Notes under the pieces: model-generated
Told to the model about the DNA's origin: nothing
Databases searched by the model: none
Seen by the model: only the letters and a program-made list of their open reading frames with translations
Shown: one piece after another, positions 45,306-55,184 of the stretch
Numbering within the stretch: the first letter of the stretch is position 1
Layout: the number at the start of each line of letters is the position of its first letter
Position numbers and translations under genes: made by a program
Assembly: GCA_963712995.1 (NCBI GenBank)
Contig: CAVQKH010000022.1
Location: 1 to 64,000, forward strand
DNA: 64,000 nt
Direction of reading: 5' to 3'
Origin: GCA-003244245 sp963712995
GTDB taxonomy: Bacteria > Actinomycetota > Actinomycetes > Mycobacteriales > Pseudonocardiaceae

Positions 45306-45324
45306 TTGAGCGGAACAGGCTCAA
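45306..45324 (+). promoter_or_regulatory. HAIR (HspR) site upstream of clpB
   Basis: TTGAG-N9-CTCAA, 64 bases before the clpB ATG, identical in layout to the first dnaK HAIR, so clpB belongs to the HspR regulon. Confidence 0.8.
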
Positions 45325-45388
45325 CTTTCCTCACGTTGACCAGTGAAAGACGTTTGTAACACAGCCACGCGGAGGGAACGCTTCGAGG

Positions 45389-47983
<2,595 letters not shown>

Positions 47984-48022
47984 TGCAGTCCCCCCGCCGA
48001 GCCGTCCCTGGAGCCCTCCCTC

Positions 48023-48084
48023 TCCCGAACTCAACAGCAGCGTTTTTCGATCATGCTCTGGGAACTCTGCTGTTGAGTTCGGGA
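48023..48084 (+). terminator. clpB terminator hairpin
   Basis: An 18-bp perfect inverted repeat (48023-48040 with 48067-48084) with a 26-nt loop containing a T-run, 39 bases after the clpB stop. Confidence 0.7.
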
Positions 48085-48193
48085 GGCTGAGAGCGTGTCC
48101 GCACCTGAGCCGGTGGCGCTTCAGCGACGGAAGGCTACTTCTGACGTCGAGTTCACGGCACGCACCCAGGAGGTGGCGCGCCGGATCGGACCC

Positions 48194-48439
48194 TCAGCAG
48201 GCGAGGGTGGTGAGGAAGGTGCGCCAGGCGGGGGTGGGGACGGCTAGCGCGGGGCCCTCGGGGTTCTTGGAGTCGCGGACCAGGACGCGGTCCGGGGCGG
48301 GGGCGACCTGGACGCAGTCGCCGTTGCTCTAGCTGTAGCTGCTGGTGCGCCAGCCGACCTGGACGCAGTCCCCGTTGCTAGCTTAGCTGTAGCTGCTGGT
48401 GTGCCAGACGATGAGATCCGGCTCACGCGCGGTCATCAT
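48194..48439 (-). pseudogene. DUF397 gene with two in-frame stops (repeat copy 1)
   Basis: Translation gives 'REPDLIVWHTSSYS*', then 'SNGDCVQVGWRTSSYS*SNGDCVQVAPAPDRVLVRDSKNPEGPALAVPTPAWR' in separate stretches. The 'W-T-S-S-Y-S…CVQV' unit is duplicated and each unit is interrupted by a stop (TAA, TAG) at the variable position after TSSYS. It starts within the overlapping XRE fragment, as in intact pairs. Confidence 0.65.
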
Positions 48440-48719
48440 GATCCTCTCCATCCGCGTAGAGCCCGGTTGCCAATGCGGCAATCAGCTCCCTCGATTGTCT
48501 CTCGCTCAGTGCATTCTCCGCCAGCGCGGCCAGGATGTTGCGGTAGGCCTGGATTTCCTCCGGCCGCTCCAAAAACACGCTGGAGGTCTCGCTTTCCAGA
48601 TAGACCACCGGTTTGAACTCGGCGAACTCCATCAGCCGGAACGCCCCGGCCATCGCCGCGTGCGCGCCCAGCGCGACGGGCAGCACCCGCAGGCTCAGGT
48701 AGGAACGCGCCGACATCCG
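48203..48719. repeat. Direct repeat copy 1 flanking the 4.6-kb island
   Basis: This segment matches 53379-53883 in the same orientation with very few substitutions and small indels. It covers a DUF397 gene and the last 98 residues of an XRE-DUF5753 regulator. The island 48720-53370 lies between the two copies. Confidence 0.85.
48423..48719 (-). pseudogene. C-terminal fragment of XRE-DUF5753 regulator
   Basis: 'RSYLSLRVLPVALGAHAAMAGAFRLMEFAEFKPVVYLESETSSVF' and the rest match the end of the intact regulator at 53587 nearly identically. Homology stops at 48719, where the island sequence begins; the HTH and first 200 residues are absent. Confidence 0.8.
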
Positions 48720-48793
48720 TATCTGACCTCACGTTAAAGTATCACAGCTCCGACGCGCCAGTACCCTAAGGCGTAACGAGGTTGGGCTGAGAT

Positions 48794-49288
48794 TTAGGCA
48801 GATGCCAGCGCGGTTCGAATCTTGTCGGCGTACAGCTCGGCCGGATGTTCTGAGTCATAAGGATGGCGCGGCCCCAGCCAGAACCGCAGTCCGTCTTTTT
48901 TTCGACGGGGTATTACATGCAAATGAAGGTGTGGAACGGATTGGCTTACGACGTTATTTATAAGAATCATCGACCCGTCGGCCTCAAGTCCGGCTTCAAC
49001 GGCCCGCTCAAGCCGCTGTGCTTCCATGAAGAATTCCTGCACCCGTTCTCCTGGCAGCTCGCTCATCAGGAGAACGTGAATCTTCGGAATTAGCAGAACG
49101 TGACCGTGGAAAAGCGGACGATGATCCAAAAACGACATGAGACGCTCATTCTCGTGAATGAGATCCACCTTCTGGTCGCCCCGCAGGACAGCACAGAAGC
49201 CGCACTTTGTGTCGCTAGCGCCCTGTGCTGACACGGTCTCGGCATCGCCTCTGTCGAATAGGCTTGCCTGGCTGTTCTGGAAAGTCAT
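48794..49288 (-). CDS. HIT-family nucleotide hydrolase
   Basis: About 164 residues: 'CGFCAVLRGDQKVDLIHENERLMSFLDHRPLFHGHVLLIPKIHVLLMSELP' and the histidine triad 'SVPHLHLHVIPRRKKD'. HIT enzymes hydrolyse adenylyl and other nucleotidyl bonds (AMP-X, ApnA), or transfer nucleotides. A start at 49300 (TTG) is possible, but ATG 49288 follows GGGAG. It lies 13 bases after the stop of the gene at 49302, same strand, so both are in one operon within the island. Confidence 0.85.
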   Translation of the reverse strand: MTFQNSQASLFDRGDAETVSAQGASDTKCGFCAVLRGDQKVDLIHENERLMSFLDHRPLFHGHVLLIPKIHVLLMSELPGERVQEFFMEAQRLERAVEAGLEADGSMILINNVVSQSVPHLHLHVIPRRKKDGLRFWLGPRHPYDSEHPAELYADKIRTALASA

Positions 49289-49301
49289 GGGAACTCCCAA
49301 C

Positions 49302-50408
49302 TTATAGGTCTGCCGGCAGGACGGGCTGTTCAGCGTCTTCAGGGTAGGGCTCAGCGTCGCGAATAATTCGATAATAGGCTAACCTCTGCCGCTCGTAAAA
49401 TCGCCCTCCCGGTATCAGAGTGAAACCGTAACTATCTGAACGCGGGGCGTCATACAGCTTGGCCTCAGTCTGCAACTGTGCGGACGGGAGTCCGTCATCA
49501 ATCAGGATTCCACTAAAGCTCGGAATCGCGACATGCTGGAGGAGATAGAATCGGTTCGCTTGATGCAACGGCAAGCTCTGGCGGAGGGAGGCCAAATCCA
49601 TGAGCATTGATGTGACCTCGGCCCGGAAAGCATAGTGCGGAAGGCCCAGGATGATCGAGGCAGCGTGACATGCGGGGCTATCCGGTTTGATAAGCGATAC
49701 GATAATTCGAAACTGGGGCGACTTGGCGAGCGATCGCCTGAAGAGTTGCGCGACATCGTTTTCGGCACCCTTGGTCTTGAGTGACATGGAAACCATGAGG
49801 ATGCCGCTCTTTGCTTTTTCGAGAAACTGTGCCAGTGTCGTCGTATAGTCTGATCGAGACAGGTGGAAGTCGACAACCCCGGCGGCGCGTAGTTTCGAAG
49901 CTAGTCTTTGCTCAACCGATGCGGTTCCAGTCGAAGATTGTCCGGCCTCGACTGGAAGATCCGCGAACTGGGAAGGTTCCGCGACAGACGCTGTTAGCTG
50001 CGGCTGGCTATGTTCATACAGCAGGGTGAGTATGCCCTCAGCCATCTGATCGATGAGCACACCCTCATAACCCTTGCGGAAGCGCTCGACGCTCACGCCT
50101 TGAGCCTTTGCGGCTGCCTTACGTCTATCGGTCGAACTCCACAATTTGGTTCCTTGGATGAGGCCAAAAGTATAGCTCGTTGCGTCACCCGACTTCCCAC
50201 CTCCTACCCTCTTGACTGCTTGCAGGAGCAGCGCTTCGATCGCCGCTGGCCGGTGCGTGTCGTCGTGAGCTGCGGCACCATACAACGCACATGCGACGGT
50301 GAGGGCGTGAGTGGCGTAGTGCCGGAGCGAGCCGAGCCCCTTCTCCCGAACGATCCGTAGATCAGCTACCAACTCGCTGTGGGTGGGTGACCTGGACACG
50401 ACCCGCAT
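49302..50408 (-). CDS. Two-domain protein: conserved actinobacterial N-domain plus PLD-like-fold C-domain
   Basis: About 368 residues. Residues 1-135 ('ELVADLRIVREKGLGSLRH', 'AIEALLLQAVKRVGGGKSGDATSYTFGL', 'DRRKAAAKAQGVSVERFRKGYEGVLID') match an N-terminal domain I have seen in many actinobacterial signalling proteins but cannot name. Residues from about 180 ('VDFHLSRSDYTTTLAQFLEKAKSGILMVSMSL', 'FRIIVSLIKPDSP', 'HVAIPSFSGILIDDG') have the rhythm of PLD-like/DUF5919 domains without a clear HKD motif. The ATG at 50408 lies next to a palindrome; a longer start (50459) would run through it. Divergent from the 50532 operon. Confidence 0.55.
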   Translation of the reverse strand: MRVVSRSPTHSELVADLRIVREKGLGSLRHYATHALTVACALYGAAAHDDTHRPAAIEALLLQAVKRVGGGKSGDATSYTFGLIQGTKLWSSTDRRKAAAKAQGVSVERFRKGYEGVLIDQMAEGILTLLYEHSQPQLTASVAEPSQFADLPVEAGQSSTGTASVEQRLASKLRAAGVVDFHLSRSDYTTTLAQFLEKAKSGILMVSMSLKTKGAENDVAQLFRRSLAKSPQFRIIVSLIKPDSPACHAASIILGLPHYAFRAEVTSMLMDLASLRQSLPLHQANRFYLLQHVAIPSFSGILIDDGLPSAQLQTEAKLYDAPRSDSYGFTLIPGGRFYERQRLAYYRIIRDAEPYPEDAEQPVLPADL

Positions 50409-50420
50409 GACCGGATGATG

Positions 50421-50448
50421 CCCGGTTGCTGACCAGCCAGCAACCGGG
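50421..50448. promoter_or_regulatory. Palindrome between divergent arms of the island
   Basis: CCCGGTTGCTG-N6-CAGCAACCGGG, a perfect 11-bp inverted repeat 12 bases upstream of the 50408 start. It may bind a regulator that controls both arms. Between it and 50532 a second structure forms: ACTAGAGG-type bases near 50474 pair with CCTCCTAGT at 50511-50519, just before the ribosome site of the next gene. Confidence 0.55.
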
Positions 50449-50531
50449 TTAGCGGACAACCGAGCGACTGAACTAGAGGTGAATCCCCGCTGATAACCCG
50501 AACGGGGTTCCTCCTAGTCCAGGTGGGAACT

Positions 50532-51269
50532 ATGTTGCACGACGTACCCAGGACATTAGCCGTAGGCGGTTACACTTTCCCTACGCGCCATGACTACCTC
50601 ACGCGCTATGGGAGAGGTCAGGAGATCGGGGAACTGGGCACCGACCAGCTCATCTCAATACAGCGGGACTGGCACATAAGGGGGCAAAATGGCTGTGTCT
50701 TCGCGATGCGCGCCGCGCGGAAGCTGAGTGCCGAGCAGTGGCGCTACGAGGTGCACCCGTCTGATCCCGACACGCGAGCGATCAGAGGAAGCATTGAGGC
50801 TGCTATTGTCGATCCCGACAACCAGATACTCAGTCTGATCTTTCCGGCGATCGAGTGTCGCACAGGTCTGCGCAGAATTATTGGTATAGCGCGGTCTGTG
50901 GGTTGCTACCAGGCCGGGGAGGTAGACGAGCGCTCAGGGCTCGTTTCGCTGCGCTATCCCGTTGCGTCGGCCGAGGCTTGGATTGTTGGCTTTGCGCCGC
51001 TCGCGACGCTGCCGCGCACGCGTCAAGCACCGTTCGCCGAACTTGCCATCCGAACCAAGGCCAAGACTCAGGCGCTCCACCCCGAACTCAACGGCGACGT
51101 CGGACAGGCACACCTCGCCGACGTGGATCTGAACTTTGACTCGACAGTGGTGGCGAGCCTGATTTCTAAATCGATAGCCCGTACCACTAGGATACTGGGC
51201 GGCGATTTTACCCGATGTGCCTTGAAGGGCGCCAAGGCTAAAGTGACGTTTGACCTGTCGGCTGAATAA
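50532..51269 (+). CDS. Unknown protein, first gene of the four-gene arm
   Basis: 245 residues; ATG 50532 preceded by AGGTGGG. Not recognised. Visible features: 'VGGYTFPTRHDYL', 'QRDWHIRGQNGCVFAMRAARKL', 'RYEVHPSDPDTRAI', and 'AEAWIVGFAPLATLPRTRQAPFAELAIRTKAK', a likely conserved core (W-x-x-G-F-x-P…P-x-T-R-x-A-P-F-x-E-L). There is a faint resemblance in layout to YqcI/YcgG-type proteins, too weak to assign. It is soluble and probably enzymatic. Followed after 31 bases by the CYTH-like gene. Confidence 0.55.
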   Translation: MLHDVPRTLAVGGYTFPTRHDYLTRYGRGQEIGELGTDQLISIQRDWHIRGQNGCVFAMRAARKLSAEQWRYEVHPSDPDTRAIRGSIEAAIVDPDNQILSLIFPAIECRTGLRRIIGIARSVGCYQAGEVDERSGLVSLRYPVASAEAWIVGFAPLATLPRTRQAPFAELAIRTKAKTQALHPELNGDVGQAHLADVDLNFDSTVVASLISKSIARTTRILGGDFTRCALKGAKAKVTFDLSAE

Positions 51270-51300
51270 TATTTCAATTACGAGTGGAGAGGACCTTGTC

Positions 51301-51915
51301 GTGCGTGAGACAGAGAAGCGGGCGGGATTGACGCTTGAGGCTGCACGGTGCCTGAAACCGGCCATTAATGATCGATACTCGCGTAAGTCAATTATAAACC
51401 GCACGGTAGTGGTGAAAGTCGACAATGACGATTTCTCTCCTGATCCCGATGTGCGTACCGACATCAAAGTCAAGATCATCGGCGACGAAACACTTCTTAC
51501 GGTCAAGTATGGGTCATGGCACGAGGATACCGCCCGAAGTGAACATGAGGTCAGGTTTCGGCGCGAGGACCTTGGCGCCATGCTCGATATTCTCAAGCTG
51601 CTGGGCCACACTAGGTTCATCGTACTGAAGACCGTGCGTACGACCTGGGTTTCCGTCGGCGTCGTGATCACGCTGGACGAGTACAGCGAGGTGGGGCAAG
51701 CGCTCTTTGAAGTGGAGCTAGAGGACAACATGTCCAGCGACGAGCAGTTGATCGATGAGGTCTTCAGGTCCCTTGGTATCGCTCCGATGAACTCGGAGCG
51801 GACCGTGGAGTTCATCGGCGCTCTCAATCAAGCTAAGGAGATTCAGGTCGATCTCGGTCACATCCAATCCGACGAGTTCGCGCGGGAGATCTTGACTGGA
51901 CACGGCGCATGCTGA
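51301..51915 (+). CDS. CYTH-like triphosphate tunnel enzyme
   Basis: 204 residues. GTG 51301 with GGAGAGGA at good spacing. The strand order suggests the CYTH (CyaB/thiamine triphosphatase) fold: 'DIKVKIIGDETLLTVKYG' (Lys69), 'RSEHEVRF' (R79-x-E81-x-E83), 'LLGHTRFIVLKTVRTTW', then 'VITLDEYSEVGQALFEVELED', the typical LDe-y-lG-x-x-x-E-x-E end. The N-terminal ExExK is not clear; E-T-E-K at residues 3-6 may stand for it. Such enzymes cyclise ATP or hydrolyse triphosphates with Mg2+. Overlaps the next gene by seven bases. Confidence 0.6.
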   Translation: MRETEKRAGLTLEAARCLKPAINDRYSRKSIINRTVVVKVDNDDFSPDPDVRTDIKVKIIGDETLLTVKYGSWHEDTARSEHEVRFRREDLGAMLDILKLLGHTRFIVLKTVRTTWVSVGVVITLDEYSEVGQALFEVELEDNMSSDEQLIDEVFRSLGIAPMNSERTVEFIGALNQAKEIQVDLGHIQSDEFAREILTGHGAC

Positions 51916-52478
51916 GCACGCAGGTCGGCGGCAAGTACCATCCAGACGACAACAGTGTTTTTCTGGTGAAGCGGGCGCTCCTCCGTCTCGGTGTGTCGGT
52001 CTCGCACCCGCTTGCTGACGAGATCAAAGTAGTCAACGGGTACCACGGATTTGCCTTCGACCCAGCCAGGCAGTCTTTCCGTGAGGTTGAACGCGATTAT
52101 TACGAGTCGATTCGGACATGCGACTTTCACACTGTGTGCAATCAGTTCAAGGCGAACTTCGGCTATCTTGGGAACAGTGCAAGTCTTGAGGTGGCTTACG
52201 CCATGTGTCACGGGCGGCCTATTGTGGCTATGCACCCATTGACGGTCAATATCGACGTTTACAGTCAAGTGCGAGCGTTCCTCACGGGTCGGCTCCATCG
52301 CGTCATGACACACAATTTCTTGCGGGCAACGCCCGCGCATAACCGGCGCTTTCTGTACGGCCTCCACGCGAAACAGGTCGACTACGGAGTGAGTGACGTT
52401 GACCGCTACCTCATCGAGAGCCGTGCCAGTACGCTACTTGATGAGCTGAGTGATGAGACAGCTGATGCTACGGCGTAG
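51909..52478 (+). CDS. Nucleoside 2-deoxyribosyltransferase-like protein
   Basis: 189 residues. The segment 'VERDYYESIRTCDFHTVCN', 'FGYLGNSASLEVAYAMCHGRPIVAMHPL' matches the NDT fold: Asp before the substrate strand, the G-Y-(I/L)-G-x-S-x-S-x-E core with the nucleophilic Glu, and the K/R-P-I-V strand. The family exchanges or hydrolyses nucleobases on (deoxy)nucleosides; relatives appear in defence and NAD-cleaving systems. ATG overlaps the preceding stop; its own end overlaps the next gene. Confidence 0.6.
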   Translation: MLSTQVGGKYHPDDNSVFLVKRALLRLGVSVSHPLADEIKVVNGYHGFAFDPARQSFREVERDYYESIRTCDFHTVCNQFKANFGYLGNSASLEVAYAMCHGRPIVAMHPLTVNIDVYSQVRAFLTGRLHRVMTHNFLRATPAHNRRFLYGLHAKQVDYGVSDVDRYLIESRASTLLDELSDETADATA

Positions 52479-53292
52479 GTTCGATAGTTCATCTTTGATA
52501 GATACGTGCGAGCTGGCGCTCAGTGGACTCTTCGAAAGCGAATCTGAACACGAAGCGTTCATGTGTCGACTGCGTGACTTCATTTGCTCCGACGACACCT
52601 TGCGTCAGATTGTCAACCTGCGTGCGGGAATTTTAGGGTATGATTCAGAGTCCTTTGTTCCGCCGCGGCTTGACCCCGCGAAGCCGAACTTTTTTTTCGT
52701 GGTCGGTAATCCAGCGCCGCAGTCAGTGTCACTACGCGCCATGTACGCCCATGAAGGCAATGGTGAGGGACGCCAGCACCGCTTCTGGAAAGTCATGCAC
52801 TCAACCGGGGTCTTGCGCTTCTCGCAGCGCGGACCCGACGTTTATCGGCCCCATGAGAAGATGCAGCGGCTCTATGCGGAGTGTTATGAGTCGCCATTCA
52901 ACGTTCATATCGTGCCATTTTTCTCGCTGCCGTCTCCTCCGGGTGGCCCATGGGGAGGTGTCACCGGCCTGAGACGGCTGTTCGGCAAGACTTTTCACCG
53001 TGTCCTTTCAGCCGAGCTCGCCGCCGTGCGTGGCTTGATAGACGCGAGCATCAAGCCAGGTGACTGTGTTCTCGTGCTCCAGAAGGATGCATATACAGCT
53101 CTCAAGCCGCCAGACGCACCCGCCTACGATGTATCGTTGCTGCGTAGAGCTGCAATCGTTGGCGATTACACGCAGGGCAGCGTAGAGCTGATCTGTCTCC
53201 CCCCGACGAGACTGCTCTACTCGCGGGTGACGCAATCCGTGCTCACCGCACTGGTGCAGCGAGCCACCGCGTTCGCGCCCGGACCTGCCTGA
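52453..53292 (+). CDS. Uracil-DNA-glycosylase-superfamily-like protein
   Basis: 279 residues. 'NFFFVVGNPAPQSVSLRAMYAHEG' followed by 'RQHRFWKVMHSTGVLRF' recalls the G-x-N-P-x-P-S…N-R-F-W-x-x-L-x-x-a-G layout of Mug/UDG enzymes, and 'FNVHIVPFFSLPSPPGG' plus 'GDCVLVLQKDAYTAL' fit the later strands. The catalytic Asp/Asn positions cannot be confirmed by eye. ATG 52453 (GTG 52450 also possible) overlaps the upstream gene by 26 bases. Last gene of the arm; a repeat hairpin follows. Confidence 0.5.
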   Translation: MRQLMLRRRFDSSSLIDTCELALSGLFESESEHEAFMCRLRDFICSDDTLRQIVNLRAGILGYDSESFVPPRLDPAKPNFFFVVGNPAPQSVSLRAMYAHEGNGEGRQHRFWKVMHSTGVLRFSQRGPDVYRPHEKMQRLYAECYESPFNVHIVPFFSLPSPPGGPWGGVTGLRRLFGKTFHRVLSAELAAVRGLIDASIKPGDCVLVLQKDAYTALKPPDAPAYDVSLLRRAAIVGDYTQGSVELICLPPTRLLYSRVTQSVLTALVQRATAFAPGPA

Positions 53293-53301
53293 CCTCCCGA
53301 C

Positions 53302-53353
53302 ATGGAGACATATCGGGGCTGACGGACCCCCGAACAGTCCGATATGTCCCCAT
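53302..53353 (+). terminator. Hairpin terminator of the island, repeated element
   Basis: 15-bp stem with one mismatch (53302-53316 with 53339-53353). Twenty-three bases (53296-53318) are identical to the left arm of the hairpin at 57005, so the two belong to one repeat family. Confidence 0.6.
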
Positions 53354-53369
53354 TAGGTGCGGCGGGCCG

Positions 53370-53603
53370 TCAGGGGGTGAGGGTGGTGAGGAAGGCGCGC
53401 CAGGCGGGGGTGGGGACGGCCAGGGCGGGGCCCTGGGGGTCCTTGGAGTCGCGGACCAGGACGCGGTCCGGGGCGGGGGCGACCTGGACGCAGCGCTAGC
53501 TGTAGCTGCTGGTGCGCCAGCCGACCTGGACGCAAGCACCGTTGCTGTAGCTGTAGCTGCTGGTATGCCAGACGATGAGATCCGGCTCACGCGCGGTCAT
53601 CAT
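53370..53603 (-). pseudogene. DUF397 gene with an in-frame stop (repeat copy 2)
   Basis: Reads 'REPDLIVWHTSSYSYSNGACVQVG', 'WRTSSYS*RCVQVAPAPDRVLV' and 'DSKDPQGPALAVPTPAWRAFLTT' in sequence. The TSSYS…CVQV unit is duplicated as in copy 1; one stop (TAG) remains. The start overlaps the XRE regulator's end, as in intact pairs. The regulator is intact here but the partner is broken, or read through. Confidence 0.65.
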
Positions 53604-53883
53604 GATCCTCTCCATCCGCGTAGAGCCCGGTTGCCAGTGCGGCAATCAGCTCCCTCGATTGTCTCTCGCTCAGTGCAGTGTCCGCCAGCGCGGCCAGGAT
53701 GTTGCGGTAGGCCTGGATTTCCTCCGGCCGCTCCAGAAACACGCTGGAGGTCTCACTTTCCAGGTAGGCCACCGGTTTGAACTCGGCGAACTCCATCAGA
53801 TAGAACGCCCCGGCCATCGCCGCGTGCGCGCCGAGCGCGACCGGCAGCACCCGCACGCTCAGGTAGGAGCGCTCCGACATCCG
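53379..53883. repeat. Direct repeat copy 2 flanking the 4.6-kb island
   Basis: Second copy of the 0.5-kb repeat (see 48203-48719). Here it continues into the complete XRE regulator, so this is the parental locus and copy 1 is the partial duplicate. Confidence 0.85.
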
Positions 53884-54462
53884 GTGCAGGTGGCCCAACT
53901 GCTCGACCATCACCGCGGGACCGCCCACCGGCGCTCGCAGCCCGGACTCGTGCAGGTAGAAGGTGAAGGCGGCTGGGCGGTCCCGGCTGAACAGGCTCTG
54001 GCGGGCCAGCCGGGCGGCCACCCGGTCGTCCACCTCGCCGGGTGGCACGTTGACGATGCGGCGGATCACCGCGCGGGCGTACTCGCCGGTCTGCAGCAGC
54101 CCGGGCACGCCGACCGTCTCGAAGGCGCTGATGGTGACCGCCTTGTTCTCGTGGTCGATCAGCGTGACGAGCTGCTTGGGCAGCCGGGATCCGTGCGCCT
54201 GGAACCAGCCGGGGGTGTCCTGCTCGCGGCACAGCGCCAGCAGCCGCTCCCGCTCCTCGCCCTTCACCCGGCACACCCCGAGGAACGCGGCGACGTCCAC
54301 CTCGCGGGCGTTGCGCTTGCCGTTGAGGATCATCGACACGAGACTCTCCGACCAGCCGAGCTCCCGGGCGATCTGCTTGCCGTTCAACCCGGCCCGCTCC
54401 ATGGCCGCGCGCAGGCCCTCACCCAGCTCGCGGCTGCGTATCGTCGTGTCCTGTTTCGGCAT
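53587..54462 (-). CDS. XRE regulator with DUF5753 domain
   Basis: 291 residues: HTH ('LGEGLRAAMERAGLNGKQIARELGWSESLVSMILNGKR') and DUF5753 ('FETVGVPGLLQTGEYARAVI', 'YLESETSSVFLERPEEIQAYRNIL'). Such regulators work with DUF397 proteins in development and secondary metabolism. ATG 54462 follows GGAGGGG. Its 3' part is duplicated at 48423. Divergent from the 54625 gene. Confidence 0.85.
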   Translation of the reverse strand: MPKQDTTIRSRELGEGLRAAMERAGLNGKQIARELGWSESLVSMILNGKRNAREVDVAAFLGVCRVKGEERERLLALCREQDTPGWFQAHGSRLPKQLVTLIDHENKAVTISAFETVGVPGLLQTGEYARAVIRRIVNVPPGEVDDRVAARLARQSLFSRDRPAAFTFYLHESGLRAPVGGPAVMVEQLGHLHRMSERSYLSVRVLPVALGAHAAMAGAFYLMEFAEFKPVAYLESETSSVFLERPEEIQAYRNILAALADTALSERQSRELIAALATGLYADGEDHDDRA

Positions 54463-54624
54463 GATCACCCCTCCCGGCCGGAGATCATAGAGCACGCTCT
54501 CGCAAATTCTCCAGAAACGCTCGAATTTACAACTTGTGAATGACTTGATTCACTTATCGTGAACCAGTTCCCTGAACCTGGGCGGGGCGCGGGCCTCGCG
54601 CGTAACCCCCAGGAGGTATCTCAG

Positions 54625-54948
54625 ATGAGCACCCTGACACCTGTCTTGGCCGATGCCTTCGCGCTGCTGCGCAACGACATCTGCACACACCTGGACGAGG
54701 CCGACTCGTTGGCGATGCAGGATGCCGAGTGGTCCGCTGATGATATGGACACAGCACGCGAGCTGATCGGCGACCTGGTGCTCGGCATTCGCGGGCTGAT
54801 GATCGAGCACGAGCTGCAGACCGGCGGTGACTGCCGGATCTGCGCGTCGGCGTGGCCCTGCCCGGTCCTGGCGACCATCCACGGCTTCGTGAAGGATCCA
54901 GAAGGCCAGTTCATCGCGCTGGCCCGCCGGACATGGAATGAGGACTGA
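54625..54948 (+). CDS. Small hypothetical protein with Cys cluster
   Basis: 107 residues, ATG after a very strong AGGAGG. Helical N-terminus ('PVLADAFALLRNDICTHLDEADSLA') and 'GDCRICASAWPCPVLATIHGF', a C-x2-C-x5-C pattern that may bind metal. Proteins of this sort accompany XRE-DUF397 pairs. No function known. Confidence 0.6.
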   Translation: MSTLTPVLADAFALLRNDICTHLDEADSLAMQDAEWSADDMDTARELIGDLVLGIRGLMIEHELQTGGDCRICASAWPCPVLATIHGFVKDPEGQFIALARRTWNED

Positions 54949-54950
54949 TC

Positions 54951-55070
54951 GTTCGCGCCCGCCGATCCGGTGCTCACCCGGCGCTGGCACCACGCCCGAG
55001 TTCACCTTCGCGGCCAACGCACTGGGTGGGGATGTCCCCGTTGCCTGGGTGGAGCGGGACTGGGTGTGGC
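54951..55070 (+). pseudogene. Internally deleted relic of the 57122 gene
   Basis: 'PADPVLT' coding bases followed directly by 'PEFTFAANALGGDVPVAWVERDWV' match two separate parts of the gene at 57122-57826, with about 290 bp between them missing. A partial duplication that has lost its middle. Confidence 0.65.
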
Positions 55071-55184
55071 GGCGGTGTTCGGGTCGTGACGGGACCCGGT
55101 CTGGCACGGCGGCGGGAGGGGGAGGTTCCGCATTGTGGTGTAGTACGCCATGGAGATCTGTCGGGGGTGGGGAGGGACGGGGTC

